From Asterella californica (Eukaryota; Streptophyta; Marchantiopsida; Marchantiales; Aytoniaceae), in NCBI GenBank assembly GCA_036924285.1, contig JAYKYS010000012.1:16058001-16122000 (forward strand): 64,000 nt of DNA. The letters are read 5' to 3'. Below are positions 44,419 to 57,076 of the stretch, one piece after another (position 1 is the stretch's first letter; each line of letters starts with the position of its first letter). A model generated the notes under the pieces. The model did not search any database, was not told where the DNA came from, and saw only the letters and a list, made by a program, of their open reading frames with translations. A program made the translations under genes and the position numbers.

Positions 44419-45327
44419 ATGGCTCGTGGAGCGATTTACCGGAAACATGACTTTAGATGGTGGTTTTATGTTAGATATTATCCTAGAGATAGTTCTTTGT
44501 TCGCTAATCACGAGATGAAGCAAGGATTTAAATTTTATACGTGCAAGCATCTCCGTTGTATGAGTCGGAACATTTCTTTCGACAGAAAAGCTTTTATCTA
44601 CAATCACCTTGTGAAGGTGCACAGAAAAGATAGAAGTGAACTTTCTGACGACATGTTCAATGGACATGTACGTGGTTGGGAGTTAATGGAATTACCAACA
44701 TGTGTGGGTGACAACAGCGAGCTCACAAGTGCTTTTCTTTTGGACCTTGAGCCCTCACCTAACGAGGAGCCTGAAATTGATTTCGTGGTAAGTTTATCTG
44801 AATTGAAAGTTTATGAGTTGTTCCGTGTATACTCGTATTGAAACTATATTGTTTATAACGTTGTTGCCTCGAGTAATTCATGATATGCGTTTCCACAGGA
44901 AGTTGAAGAAGAGACAGACACCGCACCTGAGCAGGAGATGGACAACCCACCTGAGCAAGAAGCTGAGGCAGCCGGAGGAGGTGAGGAAGAAGATGAGGCC
45001 GACGGAAGGAGTGGGGACGAAGCTGAAGCCGCGGGAGGGAGTGGTGACGAAGCTGAAGCCGCGCCTGAGCAGGAGAGCCTGATGGACAACCCACCTGAGC
45101 AAGAAGCTGGTGATGCTAGTGGGGAGGCAGCTGAGGCCGAAGGAGGGAGTGAGGACGAAGCTGAGGCCTCTAGAGATCATGACGATGACCCATATAACTT
45201 AGACTTTCAAGAACTAGACGTGAGCCAGAAGCCGAAACGGATCAAGAAAGCAAACCTCTCTAGCCGCTCCCCTCACATGCTAAGGCGTCGCTCTCGACTG
45301 AAAGGTCCTGATAGACTCCAGATTTAG
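44419..45327 (+). CDS. Two-exon zinc-finger protein with acidic repeat tail
   Basis: Exon 1 is 44419-44787 (123 codons), with donor GTG then GTAAGT. The intron is 44788-44898 (111 bp), ending TTTCCACAG. Exon 2 is 44899-45327 (142 codons and TAG). Both junctions are in phase 0, giving about 265 residues. Exon 1 has a C-x4-C-x15-H-x4-H pattern (YTCKHLRC then NHLVKVH), a possible DNA-binding zinc finger. Exon 2 has repeats of PPEQEA and GDEAEAA, so it is very acidic, and ends in a basic stretch (KPKRIKKAN, LRRRSRLK) that may be a nuclear signal. AATAAA at 45384 suits polyadenylation. No family is recognised. It may be a host gene or a protein carried by a repeat. Confidence 0.6.
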
Positions 45328-45383
45328 TCAGAGGTATCACAGTAAGCTTTGTCACCTAGAATTTGTAACTACTGTAACTTTGT

Positions 45384-45391
45384 AATAAAAT
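45384..45391 (+). terminator. Likely poly(A) signal
   Basis: AATAAAAT lies about 57 bp after the stop codon of the zinc-finger gene, in an AT-rich context. Confidence 0.5.
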
Positions 45392-45469
45392 AATATTTAC
45401 GTCAACGTGTGTTGAAGTGTGCTTGCTTTGGCAACAGAGGCGCCTGTGTTGACGAGTCAGAGAGAGGAA

Positions 45470-48400
45470 GTGAGTTTGTGAGGTACGGGGTGGCGGTGGT
45501 GCATTTCCGGAGACAAAATCGGAGCAGCATCGATACAGTATCCAAGAATCCCGAAACACGATCGCGACAGCATCGACGCGGTACCGATACAACGTCAGTA
45601 ACATCCGACATATCGATACATTTTCGATACACTTTCCACACGGTATCGATACGGGTAGGAACTCAACTGGTAACAATCGTGTATGGGTACAAAGCCAGTG
45701 TCAAACATCAGCTAGAGGAAATGAGTTTGTGAGGTACGGGGTGGCGAATTGGCCGTGATGCATTTCCGGAAACATAATCGACACAGTTTCGATGAGTTAT
45801 CGAAACTGTTTCGAAAATGTATGCACACGGTTTCGATGTGGAGGCTCCACTGTTCACGTCAACCGCTAGAGGTGCACAAACATCTGATGATCTGTATCGC
45901 AAATAAGATATGCACGAGTCAAAGAGAGAAAGTGAGTTTGTGAGGTCCGGAGTGGCGAATTGCAGGTAGTGCGTTTCCGGAAACAACACCGATAATCTAT
46001 TTACGATACAGATTCTGTATCAATACTCTGAGGCGTGCATACCGTTTCGGTATTTGGAACACTCTTTGATACTGCTTCCATACCGTATCGACATGAATGT
46101 TCACCTTATACATTCTGGATGCTGTGTCGATACTCTTTCCATACAGTATCGACACCGTTTCGACAGACTGTGCATACAGTATCGATATGGAGGCTCGACT
46201 GGTCACTTCAACCGCTAGAGGTGCACAAACATCTAATGATCTGTACCGCAAACAGATACGAGTCAAAGAGAGAAAGTGAGGTACGGGGTGGCGAATTGGC
46301 CGTGATGCATTTCCGGAAACAAAATCGACACAGTTTCGATGAGTTATCGAAACTGTTTCGAACATGTATGCATACAGTTTCGATATGGAGGCTCCACTGG
46401 TCACGTCAACCGCTAGAGGTGCACAAACATCTGATGATCTGTATCGCAAACAGATATGCACGAGTCAAAGAGAGAAAGTGAGTTTGTGAGGTCCGGGGTG
46501 GAGAATTGCGGGTAGTGCGTTTCGGGAAACAACACCGATAATCTATTTACGATACAGATTCTGTATCAATACTCTGAGGCGTGCATACCGTTTCGGTATT
46601 TGGAACACTCTTTGATACTGCTTCCATACCGTATCGACATGAATGTTCACCTTATACATTCTGGATGCTGTGTCGATACTCTTTCCATACAGTATCGACA
46701 CCGTTTCGACAGACTGTGCATACAGTATCGATATGGAGGCTCGACTGGTCACTTCAACCGCTAGAGGTGCACAAACATCTAATGATCTGTACCGCAAACA
46801 GATACGAGTCAAAGAGAGAAAGTGAGGTACGGGGTGGCGAATTGGCCGTGATGCATTTCCGGAAACAAAATCGACACAGTTTCGATGAGTTATCGAAACT
46901 GTTTCGAACATGTATGCATACAGTTTCGATATGGAGGCTCCACTGGTCACGTCAACCGCTAGAGGTGCACAAACATCTGATGATCTGTATCGCAAACAGA
47001 TATGCACGAGTCAAAGAGAGAAAGTGAGTTTGTGAGGTCCGGGGTGGAGAATTGCGGGTAGTGCGTTTCGGGAAACAACACCGATAATCTATTTACGATA
47101 CAGATTCTGTATCAATACTCTGAGGCGTGCATACCGTTTCGGTATTTGGAACACTCTTTGATACTGCTTCCATACCGTATCGACATGAATGTTCACCTTA
47201 TACATTCTGGATGCTGTGTCGATACTCTTTCCATACAGTATCGACACCGTTTCGAAAGACTGTGCATACAGTATCGATACGGAGGCTCGACTGGTCACTT
47301 CAACCGCTAGAGGTGCACAAACATCTAATGATCTGTACCGCAAACAGATACGAGTCAAAGAGAAAAAGTGAGTTTGTGAGGTCCGGAGTGGCGAATTGCA
47401 GGTAGTGCGTTTCCGGAAACAACACCGATAATCTATTTACGATACAGATTCTGTATCAATACTCTGAGGCGTGCATACCGTTTCGGTATTTGGAACACTC
47501 TTTGATACTGCTTCCATACCGTATCGACATGAATGTTCACCTTATACATTCTCGATGCTGCGTCGATACTCTTTCCATACAGTATCGACGCCGTTTCGAT
47601 AGACTATGCATACAGTATCGATATGGAGGCTCGACTGGTCACTTCAACCGCTAGAGGTGCACAAACATCTAATGATCTGTACCGCAAACAGATACGAGTC
47701 AAAGAGAGAAAGTGAGGTACGGGGTGGCGAATTGGTCGTGATGCATTTCCGGAAACATAATCGACACAGTTTCGATGAGTTATCGAAACTGTTTCGAAAA
47801 TGTATGCACACAGTTTCGATATGGAGGCTCCACTGGTCACGTCAACCGCTAGAGGTGCACAAACATCTGATGATCTGTATCGCAAACAGATATGCACGAG
47901 TCAAAGAGAGAAAGTGAGTTTGTGAGGTCCAGGGTGGAGAATTGCGGGTAGTGCGTTTCGGGAAACAACACCGATAATCTATTTACGATGCAGATTCTGT
48001 ATCAATACTCTGAGGCGTGCTTACCGTTTCGGTATTTGGAACACTCTTTGATACTGCTTCCATACCGTATCGACATGAATGTTCACCTTATACATTCTCG
48101 ATGTACATCTAATGTATAAGATGGAGTACAGTCTAATGCATACAGTATCGATATGGAGGCTCGACTGGTAACTTCAACCGCTAGAGGTGCACAAACATCT
48201 AATGATCTGTACCGCAAACAGATACGAGTCAAAGAGAGAAAGTGAGTTTGTGAGGTCCGGAGTGGCGAATTGCAGGTAGTGCGTTTCCGGAAACAACAAC
48301 GATAATCTATTTACGATACAGATTCTGTATCAATACTCTGAGGCGTGCATACCGTTCGGTATTTGCAACACTCTTTGATACTGCTTCGAGTGCTCAGTCA
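45470..48400. repeat. Higher-order satellite, 546-bp unit, CGATAC-rich
   Basis: Two related monomers alternate: B (210 bp, starting GAGGTACGGGGTGG) and A (about 336 bp, starting GAGGTCCGG). Starts are B 45731, A 45942, B 46278, A 46488, B 46824, A 47034, A 47378, B 47714, A 47924 and A 48252 (partial), with a diverged unit at 45479. By eye, 46029-46574 and 46575-47120 are identical. Both monomers end CTAGAGGTGCACAAACATCT. Each is dense in TATCGATA and CGATAC words. Long frames on both strands just follow the repeat. Confidence 0.9.
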
Positions 48401-48760
48401 ATCACCTTCCGGACATTGCATCGCTTACGAGACAGTACCGCAACACTATCGATACAGCTGCGATGCTGCCTCCACACAGTCTCCATCAGGAGTTCACCTT
48501 TTGCTCAGTGAAACTAGATTTGTGATCCAAGGAGAATCAATCTGCAACAGTGCGACAGAATGCTTCTCCTGAGACCATAACTTGAAGCAAGAAATCATGC
48601 GAACCCCACGCTCACCTAGAAGGCATTACAAAGGATGATCTAAATGTACAAGAAGGTTGGCTTATTCATTTGGTCTTCCAACAAAAAATCAACATCGTCA
48701 GTAACCAATCTGGCCCGTCTGGTCGAACCTCAGTCATCAGGTCGAATGCCTCTGTAACTC
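48401..48760. other. Stretch between the satellite and the next gene
   Basis: The last CGATAC words fade by 48480. No gene or repeat is recognised. Its right end would be downstream flank of the minus-strand gene. Confidence 0.4.
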
Positions 48761-48766
48761 TTTATT
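48761..48766 (-). terminator. Likely poly(A) signal
   Basis: AATAAA on the minus strand, about 23 bp past the stop codon of the gene at 48789-49779. Confidence 0.55.
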
Positions 48767-48788
48767 GAAATGTATACAATAGTACAAA

Positions 48789-49779
48789 TTACAACTCAGC
48801 TAATGTGGTGGAGGTCGGTCCAGGCCGGAAATCCACTCCATGCGGTCCCTGCAAAAACCCCTCGAAGACTTAGCACAGTTGAACATATAAAACTACACGA
48901 ATGCAAACTGAAACGTGAAGCACTGTCGCAACATACCTTAAGGTAGAACGGAAGCTTGCAGAGTGGCGCATACTCAGGATGTTGCTTGAGTACGTACTTC
49001 ACAGCAACTCTGAGGCGTGCGCCCTCATCTAGATTAGAAACAACTTTCCTGTTTTCATGTTCCACGATAAGACGTAACATCTGCGGCTCGACATCGAGCA
49101 GTGGCAAAACTTCTGGATGATCGTGTATCCAGTTTCCAACACGACTCAAACAGATATGCTCAGTTGGACGAATATATGCTAATTGCCGCACTAGCCCAGC
49201 TTGGGCCTCAACTAATACTCTAATGAGTTCTGGTGACTTAGACTGTAATCTATTGTATAGTCGGGTGGTCTTCTCGGCAGTGGCAACAAGCTCTCCCAAA
49301 ACACTAGCTACATAGGAAGAAACAACGAGAGCGTCAAATGCATTCTTATCCAAAAGGCCAGCGATATATTCTGTCACCTTTGCTGTGGAAGAAAGAATAA
49401 GAGAGTTGATACTATCCGCTCGTTCCATGCCTGGGAGGCAAACGACCTCACTTCAGTTATTCCTCTCCCCGTATCCTTCTCCTCGTAATGTGGGAACTTC
49501 CGATCCCTCTCCCCGTAATGTGGCGGCTTCCGTTTCGAGGTCGAAGATAATCTCTTTGAGCTTTTGACACTCCCAGTTAGCTTCTCTTTTCGCAAGGTCG
49601 GCTTGTAACAGTGCGGCGTCCTTTTCACCAATAATCTGCTTTAAGAGAACTACAGTTTGGTCAAGACTCAACAAGATTGTCGATGTATGATCGAGGTCCT
49701 TAAAATCATAAGTCCTTAGAAACTCAAATGTCTTCTCGGCTATGGCTTTGTAAATGCAGTCCACCCCGTGACAGTCCAT
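48789..49779 (-). CDS. Spliced gene of unknown function
   Basis: The last exon is 48789-48848 (19 codons and TAA), after an 88-bp intron, 48849-48936 (donor AAG-GTATGT, acceptor TTTTTGCAG), in phase 0. The middle exon covers 48937 to at least 49428, where the frame has an ATG. It encodes a helical, mostly hydrophilic protein (VTEYIAGLLDK, LGELVATAEKTTRLYNRL, NWIHDHPEVLPLLDVEPQML). Upstream, 49453-49779 is open in the same frame, with ATG 49779 and a coiled stretch, but TGA 49453-49455 separates the two. A short in-frame repeat (LRGEG) lies there. Either two exons with an unseen junction or a nonsense mutation. No family is recognised. Confidence 0.55.
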
Positions 49780-50284
49780 TTGAGAAGGAAGGAGCTAAGA
49801 ATCTAACCACACCACACATACCTGGTATGATCGCGCTCTCGCCTTCCGTCGCGGGGTCTCCTTAGTTGAAGCTGTCAGACAGAGTTCTTCGTATCAGTAT
49901 CACGGGTACTCCGGAATCAGATTGAAAACTTGACGGATATCATACGGCTGGCGAACGATTTACTTCCAACCGGCGTTCAGTCACCATACGCGCATCTCCA
50001 CCGGAACACTGGAAATGGACCCCGGAAGTACCATCTTCCAGTCTCTTCAAAGATTGACACGGTATTCAAGTTTAATTAACCGGGACCGGACTGATTTACA
50101 GTCCTCCGGTAGAGATGCTCCAAGCCCGCACCCTCGCTCTTCAAAGATTGACACGGTATTCAAGTTTAATTAACCGCGACGGGACTAATTTACAGTCCTC
50201 CGGTAGAGATGCTCCAAGGCCGCACCCGGTAGAGATGCTCCAAGGCCGCACCCTCGCTCGATAAAATCCTCCGGTAGTCCCTCG
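49780..50284. repeat. Gene-flanking stretch with a 97-bp tandem repeat
   Basis: TCTTCAAAGATTGACACGG through CAGTCCTCCGGTAGAGATGC occurs at about 50041-50135 and again at 50138-50222, with a short third piece at 50226-50262. The motif GAGATGCTCC, in reverse GGAGCATCTC, resembles ends of plant MITEs and also occurs near 40132. Before 50040 nothing is recognised beyond possible 5' flank of the gene. Confidence 0.5.
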
Positions 50285-50813
50285 CTCTTATCGACGCAGC
50301 ATCGATACTGCGTCGATACCGTTTCGATATGGATGCTCAACTTGGCCATTTTCTGTGTTCAGACACACCTGCGGGCTATTCCGCGTGGCAAGTTGGCATT
50401 TATCCAGGTTTGGATCTGAGTGGCAGAACACCTGCCACGTGTCAAAAGAATATTAGATACTGAGTGGGGCTCGCACGTACGTCCACGTGGCATCCAACCC
50501 AACATTTAGACGGAAATAATTCTTCCGCATAAATTTCGAGTATTCTGGCGATATAAGGGCACCCTCAGGTGTTGACACGTGCCAACAAAACCCCTTCCAA
50601 CCTTCAGGGAAGGGGTTTTGTTAAGTACCTCTTATGTACTCGGAATGCCAACAAAACCCCTTCCAACCTTCAGGGAAGGGGTTTTGTTGAGTACCTCTTA
50701 TGTACTCTTCCGAGTACATAAGAGGTAATCATTTCCATCTCATAAAAATGAAGGAGTACTGCGAATGAGAGAGTGCCACGTGGTATTATTATTAGGTTCA
50801 CATTTCTTGAAAA
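50285..50813. repeat. Left terminal repeat of family H, copy 2
   Basis: Matches 51593-52065 and 30899-31414, including GGATGCTCAACTTGGCCATT, ATTCTGGCGATATAAGGGCA and the two hairpins. Confidence 0.85.
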
Positions 50814-51159
50814 ACCTTTCCACACGTATGGCCACGTGGCATTGGAATTCCACACGAGAAGAAAAATCCGTATAGATGGCCGTTTTCGAGGTCTAGGTTT
50901 ACCCTCACACGTGCGTCCACGTGGCACCCACTTCCAACACACTTGGTCAAAAGAAAGAAGAAAAGAAAAAGCCTTGTTCTCACGTGCGGGTAAGAATTTT
51001 AGAGTTCAGACAGAGTAGTAATAATATTATTATTATTATTATTTCACCTCAAATTCCCTTGAAGTAACTCGTGGCACGTGAGAACTCTCAACATCCCCCT
51101 ATGGTAATTTTCGACCCTCCACACACCAAAACACCATGTTTCGCATATAATATTCGATT

Positions 51160-51195
<36 letters not shown>

Positions 51196-51196
<1 letters not shown>

Positions 51197-51449
51197 AGGA
51201 GTTTTATCAGGTAAACCGAATGATTAGAGGCATCCGGGGTGAAACACTCTCGACCTATTCTCAAACTTTAAATAGGTGAGATCCGACGGGGTTGCTTGAT
51301 TGAACCCCCGGGCCATTTTTGGTAAGCAGAACTGGCGATGCGGGATGAACCGAAAGCCGGGTTACGGTGCCCAAATACGCGCTAACCCAGATCCCACGAA
51401 GGGTGTTGATCGATTAAGACAGCAGGACGGTGGTCATGGAAGTCGAAAT

Positions 51450-51483
<34 letters not shown>

Positions 51484-51546
51484 TCGATTAGCCCCGAAAA
51501 TGGATGGCGCTGAAGCGCGAGACCTACACCCGGCCATCGTGGGCGA
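51196..51546 (+). pseudogene. 25S rRNA fragment, copy 2
   Basis: About 350 bp collinear with plant 25S rRNA: GATTAGAGGCAT, TCTCAAACTTTAAATAGGT, GGCCATTTTTGGTAAGCAGA, GCCGGGTTACGGTGCC, GATTAAGACAGCAGGACGG, GTGTGTAACAACTCACCTGC and GACCTACACCCGGCCATC. It lacks the tandem duplication of copy 1. Several differences from the rRNA I recall are C-to-T, for example ACACTCTCGACC for ACGCCCTCGACC. Not a functional rRNA gene. Confidence 0.92.
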
Positions 51547-51592
51547 AAAATACACACAACGTCACATAACAAAAAACGGCTGGGACCACACA

Positions 51593-53310
<1,718 letters not shown>

Positions 53311-53561
53311 CATTCATACTTTTGGTTTCGAGAAAAAACGTTCTAGGTGATAGTTAGTACAGGTCTTAAGTTGTGAAAAGTGTGAAAGAGAGAAATCTGT
53401 CCATTCTAACTCGTGACTCAAATTCATGATCTGATATCATTAGTGCGTAGGTGTTCGTGAGTAATATAGTTTTGACTCCTCATGGAGTATAAACATATAA
53501 ATATATATATATATATATATATACACACGCTCTTTGTACGTTGACTTTCATTGACGCACGG
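53311..53561 (+). repeat. Subterminal repeat T, cut by element 3
   Basis: Matches 32570-32810 up to GACGCACGG, where the LTR of element 3 begins. In copy 1 the sequence goes on TGGTCAATGAAATTG. Confidence 0.8.
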
Positions 53562-54454
53562 TGTCATGATGTGAATCATTTCACATAGTAAATGATTCAC
53601 TTCTCTGTCAGGCGTTAGTCTCTCTGAGTGAGGCTAAGACCTCAGAGAAGTCCATTTTTGAAAGATGTTATATATTTTGAGTCTTAGTAGGTTGATTACT
53701 ATGTTAATAGGGTTTTAAGCTCATGGGTTGTATTTGCGTGTCGCCCATGCACGCTTTCTAGCTGATTTAAGTTAATTTTCAGGGCTGCGTGTCGTTTTAG
53801 GTAGTTTAAGTTTTACGCTGGCACTCTAGGGGGCTTGACGTGGTTGCCTATGAGTGTAGATAAGTTACCAGGTAGTTCAAGGCACAAAATGACAACCAAA
53901 TGGAGCTATGAACTCCCATTGGTCCATTTTTGTCTTTTGTAAAACTCTAAGTTTAGAAACAGAGCTCTAGAGTGGATTTCGAGCAATTGGTGAGGACACT
54001 TCGAAATCTGAGAGCCCAGGGAGAGAGAGCTCGTCAAGCTAAGCACTGTCAGTGAAATTTTCAGTCGATTTGAAGCAATAAAGACAAAGTTATGCCCAAT
54101 TGAAGTTCGGATTATGCCAAAACTGCATCACTTTTGTTGATTTTGGGGTTTTCATGGTCACTTGCAGCAGAATTGAAGAAATCGCTTCAAAACTTCGTGG
54201 TTGCGTTCTCTGCCAGCAGGGCTACGATTCCCAAAAAGTTTCATATTGATTGAGTAACTGAGTAATTCAGGGCGGCCGCTGAAGCAGAGGGGGTCTGAAA
54301 AGCTCTTAATCTAGAGCACCGACTTCAAAGGAGGAGATCTAGAGTTCTGTGTACATTCAGGAGACCCAACTTCACAAGGATGTTCAGCATCCTGTAGACT
54401 TCAAATACTCCAGAAGGTTCCGCCCTTCCCCAGGAAAACTCTCAACTCTACATC
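53562..54454 (+). repeat. 5' LTR of element 3
   Basis: It starts TGTCATGATGTGAATC, and the right end is placed just before TGGTGCTTCC, near 54454. It is similar to the element 1 LTR (1-704, reversed). The boundary at the 3' side is approximate because no second copy in the window includes it. Confidence 0.75.
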
Positions 54455-54472
54455 TGGTGCTTCCACTGAGAG
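54455..54472 (+). other. Possible primer-binding site of element 3
   Basis: TGGTGCTTCCACTGAGAG follows the LTR at once and begins TGG, as a tRNA primer site should. The tRNA is not identified. Confidence 0.4.
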
Positions 54473-54520
54473 ATCTTGGGGTGATTGATTGAGAAGGTTG
54501 AGTTGCTACAAGGAGAAGAG

Positions 54521-57076
54521 ATGGATCGCAAGAGCGGAGCTGCTGCTGCTGCCTCTGGAGCTGGAGCATCAACGTCTACTGCTGCACCGTCAACTACACC
54601 TGCGTCTTCTACAGCGCCATCTGCATCTGGTCTAGACACGGATGAGATCTTGAAGACGCTTGCGGCCCTGGTCCAACAACATCCGATCGTTGGAGGGGGT
54701 GAGTTAAAGTCCACCAAGGCTTTGCAAGCTATTGTGAACAGATGTGGAAGGTTTGAAGGTAGAGATATTTCTAGATATCTGCGTGAGTATAGAGGAGAGA
54801 TGGAGCTGGTTAGGGTTACTGATGCTGAGATGATAGCAAGCTTTGAGTTAGCTGTCATTCCTGAGTTGCGGGACCAAGTTAGGGATGTACAGAGAAGAAA
54901 TCTTGGAATCTGGATGAGTTTTGAGCGATCTCTTCGAGAGGAGTTTCTTGAGGAGGATTCAGAGAGAGTTACTAGAAGGACATTTCTAGACTGGGTTGAG
55001 CAGCAACTTGGTCGTATGATGAGCCTGAGTGAGTTGCTGAGAGAGTTTGATCGGAGATACCGACAACTCTCAACTCTAGAGCGAATAACCCTAGATGCTA
55101 GGAGAACAGAGCTTTTCCTGCAAGCTACTGATGATGCTACAGTAGATCGGTTATGTTTTATGTTGGCCGATCGATCTGCTGAGGGAGGTGTTACTATGGA
55201 TTGGGGGAGAGTTGAGGATGCTGTGGCTGTACTTACAAGGCAGAGGAGAGGAAGAGTGGCTGTGGGAGGACGTCCGCTTGCAGAAGTGATCACTCCACCT
55301 TATGCTGCTCCTCAAGTACAACAGCCTTTGGTCCCTGCTCCCAGATCTGTTGTCCCAGCTGCAGTTCCGTTGATGCCAGTTGTGTCAGCTCCGGCACAAA
55401 GGGCACATGTACAGAGACCTGCGGAGAACCATGGTCAACAGAACCAGATTGAAGACCTGATTCGGCAGATGCGAGAGCTGAAGGTAGAGCTAGCTGGATT
55501 GCAGAGAGAGCAGCCACCGGCGCCTGCTGCTGCACGTCCAGGAGGTGCTCCTGTCCGTAGGTGTATTTGGTGTGACAGTCCTGATCACTTCCGAGGAGAC
55601 TGTCAAGAGCTCACAGCTGCTTTGCGAGATGGTGTGGTTCGCTATCAGAATGATAGGCTGCACCTTTCTTCTACTGGAGAGCCGTTGAGCACGCAGTTTG
55701 GGCGAGGAGGCATGAGGAGTCTATCTCAAATTGCTGCAGCGGCAACTGTACATGCATTGATGGCACCACTGGTAAATCCTGATGTGTATGCTGGACATAT
55801 TGAGGTTTCTTCTAGTCCTACGTTGCTAGATAGGACTGCTGAGAAGAGTATTGCTCCTGTTCCTTCTGAAGTACTGAAGAGGGGAGCCGAGTCTATTCGT
55901 AGGGTCACAGGATGGGGAGATCCTGTAGATGCTGCTTCTATCAGAGCATTCTTGGATGTAGATAGACACGTTCATTGGCAGGATGCTTCTGTGGAGGAAA
56001 AGAGGCGACGAGAGGCCTCTGAACTTGATACTGGAGTTCCTGAGGAGACTGGGGATAGACGGAGAGTCACAAGGAGACGAGCGGCTCTTCCTGAGGACAT
56101 CCCGTCTACTTCTGCAGCTCCTCCACCTGCACCAGGTCCTATGGAGGACGTGCAGAGATCCCAGCAGGAGCCAATGGCTGCTGGTAGGCGATTTACTGCC
56201 CAAGAGAAGGAGAAGGGACCGGCTTACAAGTTGGCAGCTGATATAGAAACTTCTACTGATCTGAAGAGCATCTTGGAGCAGAGGATACTGGATGCACGAA
56301 TCGAGTTTTCTCTCCGGGAAGTTCTTGGTATTGCAAAGAGGGAGTTTCACGAACTGATCATCGACATCATCAAGCGCAAGAGACAGGTGATGTCTGAGCA
56401 AGTAGAGAGTCAGATGATAGATGTGGTAGGAACTTCTCTGAATGATGCAGAGTTTGGAAAGGTGCATTTTCAAGAGGCTGATGACAAGGGATACCAGCAA
56501 GAAGCGTTGGTTGCTGGTACCAACACTATTGAGTTCGATGATGAGGAAGCTGGCGAGGAGAGCCCAGCTACTGATAGTGATTTCAGAAGGAGGCATTGGG
56601 CTCGTGCTACAACTGCTACACGAGTTCGTCTTGGAAGCTTGGCTGAACCTGTTGCTGCTTTAGTTGATCACGGATCTGAGATCAACATCATGTCACGGGA
56701 GGTGTATTAGAGAGGTCAGTGGCCTATCGAGCTGAACCATGGTTGGGTGTTACGTGCTGCAAACAACCAGAAAGGTGAGCTATACGGCGCTTGTCCCAAC
56801 GTGAAGGTGAAGATAGGTGATGTGGATGTAGATCAGCACTTCTTCGTGCAATCTTCTGCTTCATATCCTGTGATTCTTGGTCAACCTTATATCACTGCGG
56901 TTCGAATGGAGACCAAAGTGATGGATGACGGATCTCATTACGCTAGGATCCGTAGTCCAGATGATAGACGTTCTGTGCAGTTTATGACCGTTCGTACGAA
57001 CCACGAACGAAACCGTCAAACTTTGAGGGATTCTCCTATCTGTAGGGGTAAGAGTTTTCTGAAACCACTCTCGTAA
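54521..57076 (+). pseudogene. Element 3 gag-protease
   Basis: ATG 54521 starts a long frame encoding an Ala/Ser-rich head and a capsid-like region (FEGRDISRYLREYRGEMEL, REEFLEEDSERVTRRTFL). A zinc knuckle, C-I-W-C-D-S-P-D-H-F-R-G-D-C, a linker (VLGIAKREFHELIIDIIKRK) and a protease with ALVDHGSEINIMS and VILGQPYI follow. A single in-frame TAG at 56708-56710, right after the active site, interrupts it; element 2 has Lys there. The frame then runs to TAA 57074-57076. The position matching the TGA in element 2 gag is open here. Confidence 0.88.

Noticed and set aside
44878..45180. Long minus-strand frames opposite exon 2 of the zinc-finger gene
   Set aside because: They arise because the opposite strand of GCT/GAA/GAG codons is free of stops. 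The plus strand has splice sites and a poly(A) signal.
46035..47027. Identical 148-codon plus-strand frames and 154-codon minus-strand frames in the satellite
   Set aside because: They repeat because the 546-bp unit repeats. Both strands are open at once, other units break the frames, and there are no splice or poly(A) signals.
45470..48400. CRISPR-like array
   Set aside because: Units are 210 and 336 bp without a short repeat and unique spacers, and the window is plant nuclear DNA.
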